Origin: Azospirillum sp. B21
GTDB lineage: Bacteria; Pseudomonadota; Alphaproteobacteria; Azospirillales; Azospirillaceae
Direction: 5' to 3'
DNA: 64,000 bases
Assembly (NCBI RefSeq): GCF_008364825.1
Contig: NZ_VTTO01000003.1
Location: 62,001 to 126,000 of the forward strand
Shown here: positions 18,928 to 28,512 of the stretch, piece after piece
Layout of the letters: the number at the start of each line of letters is the position of its first letter
Position numbering within the stretch: position 1 is the first letter of the stretch
Position numbers and translations under genes: made by a program
The notes under the pieces: model-generated
What the model saw: only the letters and a program-made list of their open reading frames with translations
Told to the model about the DNA's origin: nothing
The model's database searches: none

Positions 18928-19713
18928 TCAGGCGAACACCATCCCGCCATCGACCAGCAGCGACTGGCCGGTCATGAAGTCGCTGTCCGACGAGGCGAGG
19001 AAGCGGGCGACGCCGACCAGATCCTCGGCGCGCGACGGTCGGCCCAGCACGGCGCCGGCGGCGAACATGTCGAAGGCCTCGTTCTCGGACTTGGTGATGC
19101 CGGTATCGCGGAAGCCCTGGTCGATGATCTTCCACATCTCCGTCGCCACCACGCCGGGGCAGATGGCGTTGGCGGTGATGCCCTCTTTGCCGAAGCCGCG
19201 GGCGGCGGCCTGGGTCAGGGCCACGACGGCGAATTTGCTGGCGGAGTAATGGGCCAACGGCTCGTAGCCCTGCTTGCCGGCGATGGAGGCGGTGTTGACG
19301 ATCTTGCCGCCGCCGCCCTGTGCGCGGAAGGTCTTGATGGCTTCCTGCATGCCGATCAGCACGCCCATCGCATTGACGTCGTTGACCGTGTGCCAGTCGT
19401 CCTCGGTGATGTCGAGGAAGGGCTTGGTCTGGGCGATGCCGGCATTGTTGAAGATGACGTCGAGCCGGCCATGTGCCTTCACCGTCTCGTCGATCATGCG
19501 GCGCACGGCGCTGCGGTCGCGGACATCGACGGTCACGGCGATTGCGGTGCCGCCGGCCGCGCGGATGGCCTCGGCCACCTGCCGGGCGTCGGCCTCGGTC
19601 CGGTCGGCGATGGTGAGCTTTGCACCGTCGGCGGCCAGCGCCTTGGCGATGGTGGCGCCGATGCCGCGGCCGGCGCCGGTGACGATGATGCTCTTGTCCT
19701 TGAGATCAGGCAT
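18928..19713 (-). CDS. Short-chain dehydrogenase, acetoin (diacetyl) reductase / meso-butanediol dehydrogenase-like
   Basis: A 261-residue classical SDR with the cofactor motif VTGAGRGIGATIA, NNAG, the active-site Ser in NTASIAGKQG, the catalytic YSASK, and the C-terminal PGVVATEMW loop. Its wording is close to BudC-type acetoin reductases, which interconvert diacetyl, acetoin and 2,3-butanediol. The position between acoC and the butanediol dehydrogenase supports that substrate, with different stereospecificity from the zinc enzyme. Substrate is inferred from context; the fold is certain. Confidence 0.85.
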   Translation of the reverse strand: MPDLKDKSIIVTGAGRGIGATIAKALAADGAKLTIADRTEADARQVAEAIRAAGGTAIAVTVDVRDRSAVRRMIDETVKAHGRLDVIFNNAGIAQTKPFLDITEDDWHTVNDVNAMGVLIGMQEAIKTFRAQGGGGKIVNTASIAGKQGYEPLAHYSASKFAVVALTQAAARGFGKEGITANAICPGVVATEMWKIIDQGFRDTGITKSENEAFDMFAAGAVLGRPSRAEDLVGVARFLASSDSDFMTGQSLLVDGGMVFA

Positions 19714-19794
19714 GAGCGGTCTCCTGCCGGCGCGCCGGCGGACAGCCTGCGCGCCGGTGGCGAGGGGTTCGGGATGAGGGAAAGGGGAGGGGCC

Positions 19795-20919
19795 TCAGTT
19801 CGCCTTGGCGATGTGATCCTTCAGCAGCGCGTTCACTTTGCCGGCCGCCTCCATCTGCACCATGTGGCCGGCACCGGGGATCACGGCGACCTGTGCCGTG
19901 TTCGCCAGAGCCTGGGCGTGGTCGGCGGGGATGACCCGGTCCTCCTCGCCCCACACCACCAGCGTGGGCGTCCTGGCATCCGCGATTCCGGAGGCGAGCA
20001 CGCTGGCCTGGCGGCCCTCGGCGAACAGCGACGCCGACAATGCCCGCAGCGCCTCGTCCACGCCGTCCAGCCGCTTGTACTTCAAAAGGTCGTCAACCAT
20101 CTGGCGGCTGACAAGGCCACGGTCGGCGAACAGCGTCTCCAGGACCGGTTTCAGGTCGCGGCGGGATGTCGCACCGACGAAGCCCTGGATGTAGCCGTGG
20201 TCGATCTGCTCGCCCAGGCCGGCCGACGCGATCAGCGACAGCGACGCCACCCGGCCCGGCGCGTCGAGCGCCGTGCGCATTGACACCGCCCCGCCCATCG
20301 AGTGGCCGACGAAATGGGCGCGCTCCACGCCGACCGTGTCGAGGAAGCCCAGCACCGCCTTCGACAGGCCGGACAGGCTGGGGTCGGCGATCTGCTTGTT
20401 CGACTGGCCGTGGCCGGGCAGATCGAGTGCATATACCGTCGCCTTCTCCGCCAGCGCGTCGATGGTGAACAGCCAGTTGTCGAGATCGCCGCCGAAGCCG
20501 TGCACCAGCAGGACGGTCGGACCGGTTTCACCACGCTTCGCATAGCGGATGGTGCCGGCCGGGGTCTCGGCGGTGTGGTACTGCGGGCCGGCATCCGCCT
20601 CGCCGTCGTCCTCGCTCACCGGGACGGCATAGGCGTTGATGAAGGCGTCGATGTCGTCGTCCGGCACGTCGGGTTCGGCCAGCACGGCAATTAGCGCCTT
20701 GACGGGATAGACGGTGCCGGGTTCGCCCAGCACTCGGCGCAGGACGCCGGTTTCACCCGCCTCGACCACGTTGGTGATCTTGTCGGTCTCGACCTCCAGC
20801 AGCTCATCGCCGATGGAGATGGTGGACCCCGGCCGCTTCAGCCAGCCGGTGACCTTGCCCTCCGACATGGACAGGCCCCATTTCGGCATGACGATGGGCT
20901 TGATGCGCTCGTTCAACAT
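19795..20919 (-). CDS. acoC: AcoC, lipoyl-domain alpha/beta-hydrolase subunit of acetoin dehydrogenase
   Basis: A 374-residue two-domain protein, the same length as Ralstonia AcoC. An N-terminal lipoyl domain occupies about residues 1-80, with the lipoylated lysine in EVETDKITNVVEA. A linker leads to an alpha/beta hydrolase fold with VLLVHGFGGDLDNW, the nucleophile elbow FVGHSMGGAVSM, and the late acid and histidine in VVWGEEDRVIP and IPGAGHMVQ. It lacks the usual E2 catalytic domain; this is normal for AcoC, the acetyl-accepting component. AGGAG precedes the ATG. A 107-bp repeat lies in the 167-bp gap between acoB and this gene. Confidence 0.93.
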   Translation of the reverse strand: MLNERIKPIVMPKWGLSMSEGKVTGWLKRPGSTISIGDELLEVETDKITNVVEAGETGVLRRVLGEPGTVYPVKALIAVLAEPDVPDDDIDAFINAYAVPVSEDDGEADAGPQYHTAETPAGTIRYAKRGETGPTVLLVHGFGGDLDNWLFTIDALAEKATVYALDLPGHGQSNKQIADPSLSGLSKAVLGFLDTVGVERAHFVGHSMGGAVSMRTALDAPGRVASLSLIASAGLGEQIDHGYIQGFVGATSRRDLKPVLETLFADRGLVSRQMVDDLLKYKRLDGVDEALRALSASLFAEGRQASVLASGIADARTPTLVVWGEEDRVIPADHAQALANTAQVAVIPGAGHMVQMEAAGKVNALLKDHIAKAN

Positions 20920-20960
20920 GGAACTCGGTCTCCTGGGGAATTTCTTGTTTTGCAAGCCGT

Positions 20961-21067
20961 ACCCCCACCCCGACCCTCCCCCGCTGGGCGGGGGAGGGGG
21001 TTAAGTGCTTGTTCGGGAGAGTGGCGGCAGTCCCTCCCCCGCCCAGCGGGGGAGGATAGGTGGGGGT
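20961..21067. repeat. Double-hairpin interspersed repeat, copy B (inside the aco operon)
   Basis: Same element as copies A and C, in the orientation of C. It begins ACCCCCACC and ends GGTGGGGGT, with two facing hairpins (CCTCCCCCGC arms with loops tgg and cca) and the conserved spacer core AAGTGCTTGTTC. It fills most of the intergenic space between acoB and acoC. Confidence 0.9.
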
Positions 21068-21086
21068 CTAACTCAGCGGGAGAAGA

Positions 21087-22118
21087 TCACGCCGCGATGC
21101 TGCGCGCGCCCTTGGGCGACAGCGTGCGCCGCGCGGCGGCGGCGATGGTGTCGGCGCTGGGCACGTACAGATCCTCCAGCGACGGCGCGAAGGGCACCGG
21201 CGTATGCGGCGCCGTCACCATCTGCACCCCGGCCTTCAGCGCCCCGAAGGCGTTCTGGCCGACGAAGGCGGCGATGTCGGTGGCGAGGTTGCAGCGTGGG
21301 TGCGCCTCGTCCACCACCACCAGCCGGCCGGTGCGCTCCACGCTCTCGACGATGGTGTCCCAGTCGATCGGCGACAGGGTGCGCAGGTCGATCACCTCGG
21401 CCTCGGTGCCGTCCTTCGCCAGCGTCGCCGCCGCTTCCATCGCGCGGTGGACGGTCAGGCCGTAGCTGACGATGGTCACGTCGTCGCCGTCGCGCAGCAC
21501 GTTCGCCTCGCCGAAGGGGATGGCGTAGCTTTCCGCCGGAACCTCGCATTCCAGGCCGTAGAGGTTCTTGTGCTCGCAGAAGATGACGGGGTCGTTGTCG
21601 CGGATCGACTGGATCAACAGGCCCTTGGCGTCATAGGCGTTGCTGGGACAGACGACCTTCAAACCCGGAATGTGGGTGAACAGCGGGGTCAGCATCTGCG
21701 AATGCTGGGCGGCGGCGCGGAAGCCGGCGCCGACCATGCCGCGGATCACCACCGGCGTCTCGGCCTTGCCGCCGAACATGTAGCGGAACTTGGCGGCCTG
21801 ATTGAAGATCTGGTCGAAGCAGACCCCCATGAAGTCCAGGAACATCAGCTCCGCCACCGGCCGCAGCCCGCAGGCGGCGGCACCGACGGCGGCCCCGATA
21901 TAGGCGGATTCCGACAGCGGCGTGTCCATCAGCCGGTCGCCATGCTTGGCGTACAGACCCTTGGTGACGCCCAGCACCCCGCCCCAGGCGTCGTCCTCGC
22001 CCTGGGCGCCGGTGCCGCCGACGATGTCCTCGCCCATGACGATGACGGTGGGGTCGCGGCGCATCTCCAGGTCCAGGGCCTCGTTGATCGCCTGCTTCAT
22101 GCTGATCTTGCGGGACAT
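21087..22118 (-). CDS. acoB: AcoB, acetoin dehydrogenase E1 beta subunit
   Basis: Beta subunit of the thiamine-diphosphate-dependent E1 that cleaves acetoin to acetaldehyde and an acetyl unit. The 343-residue protein begins MSRKISMKQAINEALDLEM. It has GEDIVGGTGAQGEDDAWGG, DTPLSESAYIGAAVGAA, FDQIFNQAAKFRYMFGG, and the transketolase C-terminal domain with VIDLRTLSPIDWDTI and VDEAHPRCNLATDIAA. The 'GG...GGVLGVTKGL' wording separates AcoB from pyruvate dehydrogenase beta subunits. GGAGG precedes the ATG. It follows acoA by 35 bp. Confidence 0.94.
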   Translation of the reverse strand: MSRKISMKQAINEALDLEMRRDPTVIVMGEDIVGGTGAQGEDDAWGGVLGVTKGLYAKHGDRLMDTPLSESAYIGAAVGAAACGLRPVAELMFLDFMGVCFDQIFNQAAKFRYMFGGKAETPVVIRGMVGAGFRAAAQHSQMLTPLFTHIPGLKVVCPSNAYDAKGLLIQSIRDNDPVIFCEHKNLYGLECEVPAESYAIPFGEANVLRDGDDVTIVSYGLTVHRAMEAAATLAKDGTEAEVIDLRTLSPIDWDTIVESVERTGRLVVVDEAHPRCNLATDIAAFVGQNAFGALKAGVQMVTAPHTPVPFAPSLEDLYVPSADTIAAAARRTLSPKGARSIAA

Positions 22119-22153
22119 GTGTTTCCTCCGCGTCTTGAGGTTCTTTATTGGGC

Positions 22154-23137
22154 TCAGTAGGCGACGTAGACGTCGCGCAGCAGGTCTTCCGGCGCGGGCA
22201 GCGGGGCGGCCTTGGCGGCGCGCGTGGCGTCCTCGATCAGCGCGTTGACCTCGCGGTCGATGGCCTGCAACTCGTCGCGGCCGATCACCCCGGCCTCGAT
22301 CACCCGTTCCGACAGGATGGTCAGGCAGTCGCGGGATGCGCGGATCGCCTCCAACTCGCCCTTGGCGCGGTAGGTCTGGGCGTCGCCTTCGAAATGGCCG
22401 TAGAAGCGGACCATGTTGCATTCCAGCAGGGCCGGGCCGCCGCCGTCACGGGCGCGGCGGATGATCTCGCCGGCCGCCTCGTACACCGCGAAGAAGTCGG
22501 TGCCGTCCACCGTGACGCCCGGCATGCCGAAGCCGGTGGCGCGGTCGACATAGCTGTCACAGGACACCGCCCATTCCATCGCCGTGGATTCGGCGTAGCC
22601 GTTGTTCTCCACCACGAAGACCACCGGCAGGTTCCACACCGCGGCGAGGTTCAGGCTTTCCAGGAAGGTGCCCTGGTTGGACGCGCCGTCGCCGACGAAG
22701 GTGATGCCGACGCCGCGGTCGCCGCGCACCTTGGCCGCCAGCGCCGCCCCGCAGATCAGCGGTGCGCCGGCGCCGAGGATGCCGTTGGCGCCCATCATGC
22801 CCTTGGACAGGTCGGCGATGTGCATCGACCCGCCCTTGCCCCGGCAGGCGCCGGTGCTGCGGCCGTAGATCTCCGCCATCATGGCGTGGACGTCGACGCC
22901 CTTGGCGATGCAGTGGCCGTGGCCGCGGTGGGTCGAGGCGATGCGGTCGTTGTCGTTCAGGTGCATCATGATGCCGGTGGCGCAGGCCTCCTCGCCGGCA
23001 TAGAGGTGGACGAAGCCGGGGATGTCGCCCTTGGCGAAATCGACGTGCAGCCGCTCCTCGAACTCGCGGATCGTCCGCATGGTGCGGTAGGCCTTCAGCA
23101 GTTCGTCCTTGCCGAGGGGGAAGGGATTCTGGGCCAT
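22154..23137 (-). CDS. acoA: AcoA, acetoin dehydrogenase E1 alpha subunit
   Basis: Alpha subunit of the E1 component. The 327-residue protein has RTIREFEERLHVDFAKGDIPG, then HLYAGEEACATGIM, RGHGHCIAKGVD, and the thiamine-diphosphate/Mg motif starting GDGASNQGTFLE and ending VVENN. The family ends with HFEGDAQTYR and a helical tail. Length and motifs agree with AcoA. It is the second gene of the operon, after acoX. Confidence 0.94.
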   Translation of the reverse strand: MAQNPFPLGKDELLKAYRTMRTIREFEERLHVDFAKGDIPGFVHLYAGEEACATGIMMHLNDNDRIASTHRGHGHCIAKGVDVHAMMAEIYGRSTGACRGKGGSMHIADLSKGMMGANGILGAGAPLICGAALAAKVRGDRGVGITFVGDGASNQGTFLESLNLAAVWNLPVVFVVENNGYAESTAMEWAVSCDSYVDRATGFGMPGVTVDGTDFFAVYEAAGEIIRRARDGGGPALLECNMVRFYGHFEGDAQTYRAKGELEAIRASRDCLTILSERVIEAGVIGRDELQAIDREVNALIEDATRAAKAAPLPAPEDLLRDVYVAY

Positions 23138-23169
23138 GAGGTGTTTTCTCCCTGATTGATGTTTGATGA

Positions 23170-24249
23170 TTAAAAGGCGGCCGTGACGGGCACCGGTGTG
23201 CCGGTCAGCAGCCGGTTCTGGCCGGCGTGCCGCATGACCGCGGCGACGTTGACCGTGCGGAAGGCGTCGTCCCGGAGCGTCAGGGACAGACGGTCGCGTT
23301 CGGAGAAGGACAGTTCGCGTTCGCCATCCAGCGCGATGGAGCCGGCGGTCACCTCCGGCACGAAGGCCACGTCGGCCGGCATGCGGCGCCAGTCGGTGAC
23401 GCCGACCCGGGCCATCATTCCCGGCGCGATGGGGGCGTGGAGCGTGGTCGCCCCCTTGCGGCAGTCGCCGGCGCCTTCTCCATTGGGCGACAGGCGCACC
23501 ATCAGGCCGCCGCTCTCATCACGGCCGACGGGTTCCAGCAGGCCGGCGATGGCCGACATGCCGATCACCTCCGGGTCGGCGAAGGTGACGTAGAGTTCGC
23601 GGAAATTCTCGGTCCGCCACAGGGCGCGGGCGCCGATGTAGCGCTCCGTCACCAATGCCACGTCGACCAGCGCCATGTCGGTGACGGTGCCGCCGTTCGC
23701 CCCTCTGTCGAGGGACACATCGATCCGCTTGTTGGCGGCGAATGCGATGTGCGGCGGCACCCGGCCGGTGACTGCCAGCCCGGTGGCGAGCCCGGTGATC
23801 GTCGGCTCGCGGTGTTCGGGGAAGGCGTTGTTGGTGCCGGTGGAGATGCCGGCGATGGGCACCGTCCCGCATTCCGCCGCCACTGCCCGGTGGGTGCCGT
23901 CTCCGCCCAGCACCACCAGAGCCGAGACGCCGGCCCGCCGCATTTCCGCGGTGGCGCGGTGGGTGTCGGCGACGGTGCCGGTGACCAGCATGGCGACCGG
24001 GTGGAGGGCGGGGTAGATGTCCTCGCCGCGCGCTCTCGCCCGCATCATGCCGCGTTCGACATGGGCGCGGATGCCGCCATTCTCCGGCATCATCAGGACG
24101 TCACGCACCCCGCAGGCATGCAGCGCCGCCAGCACCCGCAGCAGGATGTTCGCCCGGTCGGCGATCTGCAGGCTGGTGGCGTTGGCGACGACCCGGCGGA
24201 TATCGCGGGCTGAAACCGGATTGGCGACGATGCCGACGACCGGAGCCAA
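23170..24249 (-). CDS. acoX: AcoX, NAD-kinase-like acetoin catabolism protein
   Basis: A 359-residue protein of the ATP-NAD kinase superfamily, found as the first gene of acetoin operons; its precise role is not established. It has the kinase-like VVLGGDGTHRAVAAECG (GGDGT motif), AGISTGTNNAFPE, and an N-terminal GIVANPVSARDIRR. Translation appears to start at TTG: no in-frame ATG fits, and GGGGGAGG lies 7 bp upstream of the TTG. The leader of about 50 nt begins at the sigma-54 promoter at 24310-24325. Confidence 0.9.
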   Translation of the reverse strand: MAPVVGIVANPVSARDIRRVVANATSLQIADRANILLRVLAALHACGVRDVLMMPENGGIRAHVERGMMRARARGEDIYPALHPVAMLVTGTVADTHRATAEMRRAGVSALVVLGGDGTHRAVAAECGTVPIAGISTGTNNAFPEHREPTITGLATGLAVTGRVPPHIAFAANKRIDVSLDRGANGGTVTDMALVDVALVTERYIGARALWRTENFRELYVTFADPEVIGMSAIAGLLEPVGRDESGGLMVRLSPNGEGAGDCRKGATTLHAPIAPGMMARVGVTDWRRMPADVAFVPEVTAGSIALDGERELSFSERDRLSLTLRDDAFRTVNVAAVMRHAGQNRLLTGTPVPVTAAF

Positions 24250-24309
24250 GATGGTGCCTCCCCCTCGCTGATGCGCGCCGTTGATCGACGCGCGGTTCGA
24301 AGGGGTAAG

Positions 24310-24325
24310 AGCAACCGCCGTGCCA
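24310..24325 (-). promoter_or_regulatory. Sigma-54 (-24/-12) promoter of the aco operon
   Basis: On the minus strand the sequence is TGGCACGGCGGTTGCT, which matches the sigma-54 consensus TGGCACR-N4-TTGCW at every defined position. It is 60-75 bp upstream of the acoX start. Acetoin operons in other bacteria are driven by sigma-54 with the activator AcoR, so both sequence and context agree. Confidence 0.9.
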
Positions 24326-24389
24326 GATGGTCAGCTCAGCGGATTTTCTTGATTATCAATGGTTGGAGTGATGCGGCGGGGTGGGGCAT

Positions 24390-24405
24390 TGCAACAGGTG
24401 TTGCA
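24390..24405. promoter_or_regulatory. Candidate activator site 1 (TGCAACA-GG-TGTTGCA)
   Basis: A perfect 7+2+7 palindrome centred about 100 bp upstream of the predicted sigma-54 start site, the usual distance for an enhancer-binding protein. An AcoR-like activator is the likely ligand, by inference; no acoR gene is in the window. Confidence 0.65.
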
Positions 24406-24424
24406 TGGACTGTTGCGCCGCCGG

Positions 24425-24440
24425 TGCAACAGGTGTGGCA
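24425..24440. promoter_or_regulatory. Candidate activator site 2 (TGCAACA-GG-TGTGGCA)
   Basis: Second copy of the 24390-24405 palindrome with one mismatch, 35 bp further upstream of the aco promoter (centre near -135). Paired sites are typical for sigma-54 activators. Confidence 0.6.
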
Positions 24441-24537
24441 GCTTGCGATAGATTTGGAGCCAACCTGTGGCGCCCCGGCATTCCACCCCTGCGCAGCGCC
24501 TGTCTTGCCAAGCACTTGCCTGCCGCTTTAGCTTCGT

Positions 24538-24550
24538 TTGGTCATACCAA
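24538..24550. promoter_or_regulatory. Candidate GntR/FadR-subfamily operator (TTGGT-CAT-ACCAA)
   Basis: A perfect palindrome matching the TGGT-N3-ACCA recognition form of PdhR, LldR and GlcC-type GntR regulators. It lies 29 bp before the start of a lactate/glycolate-type dehydrogenase, the classical target of these regulators. The regulator gene is not in the window. Confidence 0.7.
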
Positions 24551-24579
24551 TGAATCATCGACCGGGGAGGACAACACCC

Positions 24580-25983
24580 ATGACCGTCATCGCCACCACC
24601 CAGCCGCGCGCGGCCCTGACCGAGGAGGCTCGGGCCGAGCTGACGGCTCTGCTGGGCGACCGGTTCACCACCTCGCTGCCGGTGCGCGAGCATCACGGCA
24701 AGGACGAGTCCTATCACACGCCCTTCCCGCCGGACGGCGTCGCCTTCGCCAACACGACCGAAGAGGTCAGCGCGATCGTCAGGATCTGCGCGAAGCACAA
24801 GCTGCCGATCATCCCCTTCGGCACCGGCACCTCGCTGGAGGGCGGCATTGCGGCGCTGGCCGGCGGCATCACCATCGACCTGTCGGGCATGCAGCAGATC
24901 CTGCGCGTCAGCCCGGAGGATCTGGACGTCACCGTCCAGGCCGGCGTGACCCGCAAGCAGTTGAACGAGCATCTGCGCGACACCGGCCTGTTCTTCCCCA
25001 TCGATCCCGGCGCCAACGCTTCGCTCGGCGGCATGACGGCGACGCGGGCCAGCGGCACCAACGCCGTGCGCTACGGCACCATGCGCGAGAATGTCCTGGG
25101 CCTGACCGTGGTGCTGGCCGACGGCCGCATCATCAAGACCGGCGGGCGGGCGCGCAAATCGGCGGCCGGCTATGACCTGACCCGGCTGTTCGTGGGGTCC
25201 GAAGGCACGCTCGGCATCATCACCGAGGTGACGCTGAAGCTCTACGGCATCCCGGAAGCCATCTCGTCCGCCGTCTGCGCCTTCCCGACCATCAAGGGCG
25301 CGGTCGATACGGTGATCCAGACCATCCAGGTCGGCGTCCCCGTCGCCCGCATCGAGCTGCTGGACGAGGTGCAGATCGACGCCGTCAACAAATACTCCAA
25401 GCTCGACTATGCGGTCGCTCCGACCCTGTTCTTCGAATTCCACGGCACCGAGGCCGGAGTGAAGGAGCAGGCGGAGATGGTCGCGGCCATCGCCGCCGAG
25501 CATGGCGGCCTGGAATTCGCCTGGGCCACCCGGCCGGAGGACCGGTCGAAGCTGTGGCAGGCCCGGCACGACGCCTATTACGCCGCGCTCGCCCTGCGTC
25601 CGGGGTCGAAGGGCTGGCCGACCGACGTCTGCGTGCCGATCTCGCGGCTCGCCGACTGCATCCTTGAGACCAAGCAGGATCTGGCGGAGTCCAACATGCT
25701 GGCCCCGATGGTCGGCCATGTCGGCGACGGCAACTTCCACCTCGTGTACGTTCTCGATCCGGAGAACCCGGCCGAGTTGGCCGAGGCCCAGCGCCTTGCC
25801 GACAAGATGGTGACCCGCGCGCTGGAGATGGGCGGCACTTGCACCGGCGAGCACGGCATCGGCTATGGCAAGATGGCGTTTCTGGAGCAGGAGACCGGCG
25901 AGGCGTTCAACGTCATGGGCGACTTGAAGCGCGCCTTCGATCCGGACAATCTGCTGAATCCGGGCAAGGTGGTGAGGGTGTAA
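24580..25983 (+). CDS. FAD-linked oxidase, D-lactate dehydrogenase / glycolate oxidase GlcD-like
   Basis: A 467-residue flavoprotein of the VAO/PCMH class. The FAD-binding part has IIPFGTGTSLEGG, PGANASLGGMTATRASGTNAVRYGTM in overlapping segments, and FVGSEGTLGIITEVTL. The C-terminal FAD-oxidase domain has GHVGDGNFHL and the metal/substrate loop TCTGEHGIGYGK, followed by DPDNLLNPGKV. These features fit D-lactate dehydrogenase (cytochrome) or the GlcD subunit; no glcE/glcF genes follow, which favours a stand-alone D-lactate dehydrogenase. GGGGAGG precedes the ATG at MTVIATT. It is divergent from the aco operon and has a GntR-type operator upstream. Confidence 0.88.
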   Translation: MTVIATTQPRAALTEEARAELTALLGDRFTTSLPVREHHGKDESYHTPFPPDGVAFANTTEEVSAIVRICAKHKLPIIPFGTGTSLEGGIAALAGGITIDLSGMQQILRVSPEDLDVTVQAGVTRKQLNEHLRDTGLFFPIDPGANASLGGMTATRASGTNAVRYGTMRENVLGLTVVLADGRIIKTGGRARKSAAGYDLTRLFVGSEGTLGIITEVTLKLYGIPEAISSAVCAFPTIKGAVDTVIQTIQVGVPVARIELLDEVQIDAVNKYSKLDYAVAPTLFFEFHGTEAGVKEQAEMVAAIAAEHGGLEFAWATRPEDRSKLWQARHDAYYAALALRPGSKGWPTDVCVPISRLADCILETKQDLAESNMLAPMVGHVGDGNFHLVYVLDPENPAELAEAQRLADKMVTRALEMGGTCTGEHGIGYGKMAFLEQETGEAFNVMGDLKRAFDPDNLLNPGKVVRV

Positions 25984-25992
25984 GGGGCGATT

Positions 25993-26098
25993 ACCCCCAC
26001 CCCAGCCCTCCCCCGCTGGGCGGGGGAGGGGGCAAGTACTTATTCGGAACGGCAGCGGCAGTCCCTCCCCCGCCCAGCGGGGGAGGCTAGGTGGGGGC
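25993..26098. repeat. Double-hairpin interspersed repeat, copy C
   Basis: A 106-bp copy in the orientation of B, starting 9 bp after the stop of the lactate dehydrogenase gene and ending 17 bp before the 3' end of the convergent DUF188 gene. It has the same paired hairpins (loops tgg and cca) and a related spacer (AAGTACTTATTCGG). Confidence 0.9.
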
Positions 26099-26115
26099 AA
26101 CCGTTGCGTCCGCTC

Positions 26116-26595
26116 TCACCGGAACTTCGGCCGGCGCCCCGCCTTCAGCGCCTGCACCGCCTGGTCCAGCGTCTGCAGGAACTGCGACTTGTCGCGCTGG
26201 CTCATCGGGGCGTTGCCGCCGCCGACCACGCCCATGTCGCGCAAATCCTGCATCAGCGCGCGGGTCGCCAGCGCCGAGCCGACGCTGTCCGGCGTGAAGG
26301 GGCGCCCGGTCGGGCCGATCACCACCGCGTTCCGCTTCACGCAACGGTCGGCCAGCGGGATGTCCGCCGTCACCACGATGTCGGTCGGGCCGGCATGTTC
26401 GGCGATCCAGTTGTCGGCGGCGTCGAAGCCGTCGCTGACCACCACAAGCTCCGCCATGCACTCCGTCGGCAGGCGGAGCGGCGCGTTGGCGACGATCCAC
26501 ACCTTGCAGCCGGTGCGGCCGGCGACCTTGTAAATCTCGGCCTTGACCGGGCAGGCGTCGGCATCGACGTAGATTTCGACTTTGGAACTGACCAA
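26116..26595 (-). CDS. YaiI/YqxD family protein (DUF188)
   Basis: A 159-residue protein with the family's acidic N-terminus IYVDADACPVKAEIYK, then DIVVTADIPLADRC and GRPFTPDSVGSALA. The family has a PIN-like nuclease fold with conserved aspartates, here in VDAD and TADIPLAD, but no proven function. The end MSQRDKSQFLQTLDQA is also conserved. It converges on the lactate dehydrogenase gene, with a repeat element between them, and is divergent from ettA. Confidence 0.9.
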   Translation of the reverse strand: MVSSKVEIYVDADACPVKAEIYKVAGRTGCKVWIVANAPLRLPTECMAELVVVSDGFDAADNWIAEHAGPTDIVVTADIPLADRCVKRNAVVIGPTGRPFTPDSVGSALATRALMQDLRDMGVVGGGNAPMSQRDKSQFLQTLDQAVQALKAGRRPKFR

Positions 26596-26757
26596 TCCTC
26601 TTCCTCCTGTTGCCGCCCGATCCCCGCGAGTCGGCTCAACAAGGTTTCATGCAAGGCCCTTATGCGCTAAAACCGGACCCTAGCGACAGGGTGCCGTGGA
26701 ACCGCAAGGCAGGGGCGGCGCCAATTCTCACATCTTTTCGGAAGGTCGGAGCGGCGC

Positions 26758-28434
<1,677 letters not shown>

Positions 28435-28461
28435 CGGATAGAGGGACTGCCCTTCCGAGCA

Positions 28462-28502
28462 GGAAAGGGGCCGCCGGTCGGACAGACCAGCGGCCCCTTT
28501 CC
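28462..28502. terminator. Hairpin between convergent ettA and cupin genes
   Basis: A 13-bp perfect stem (GGAAAGGGGCCGC / GCGGCCCCTTTCC) continued by GGTC/GACC after one mismatch, with a GGACA loop. It lacks a long T-run but its position between two converging stops fits a shared terminator. Confidence 0.75.
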
Positions 28503-28512
28503 ATTGGCGCGG

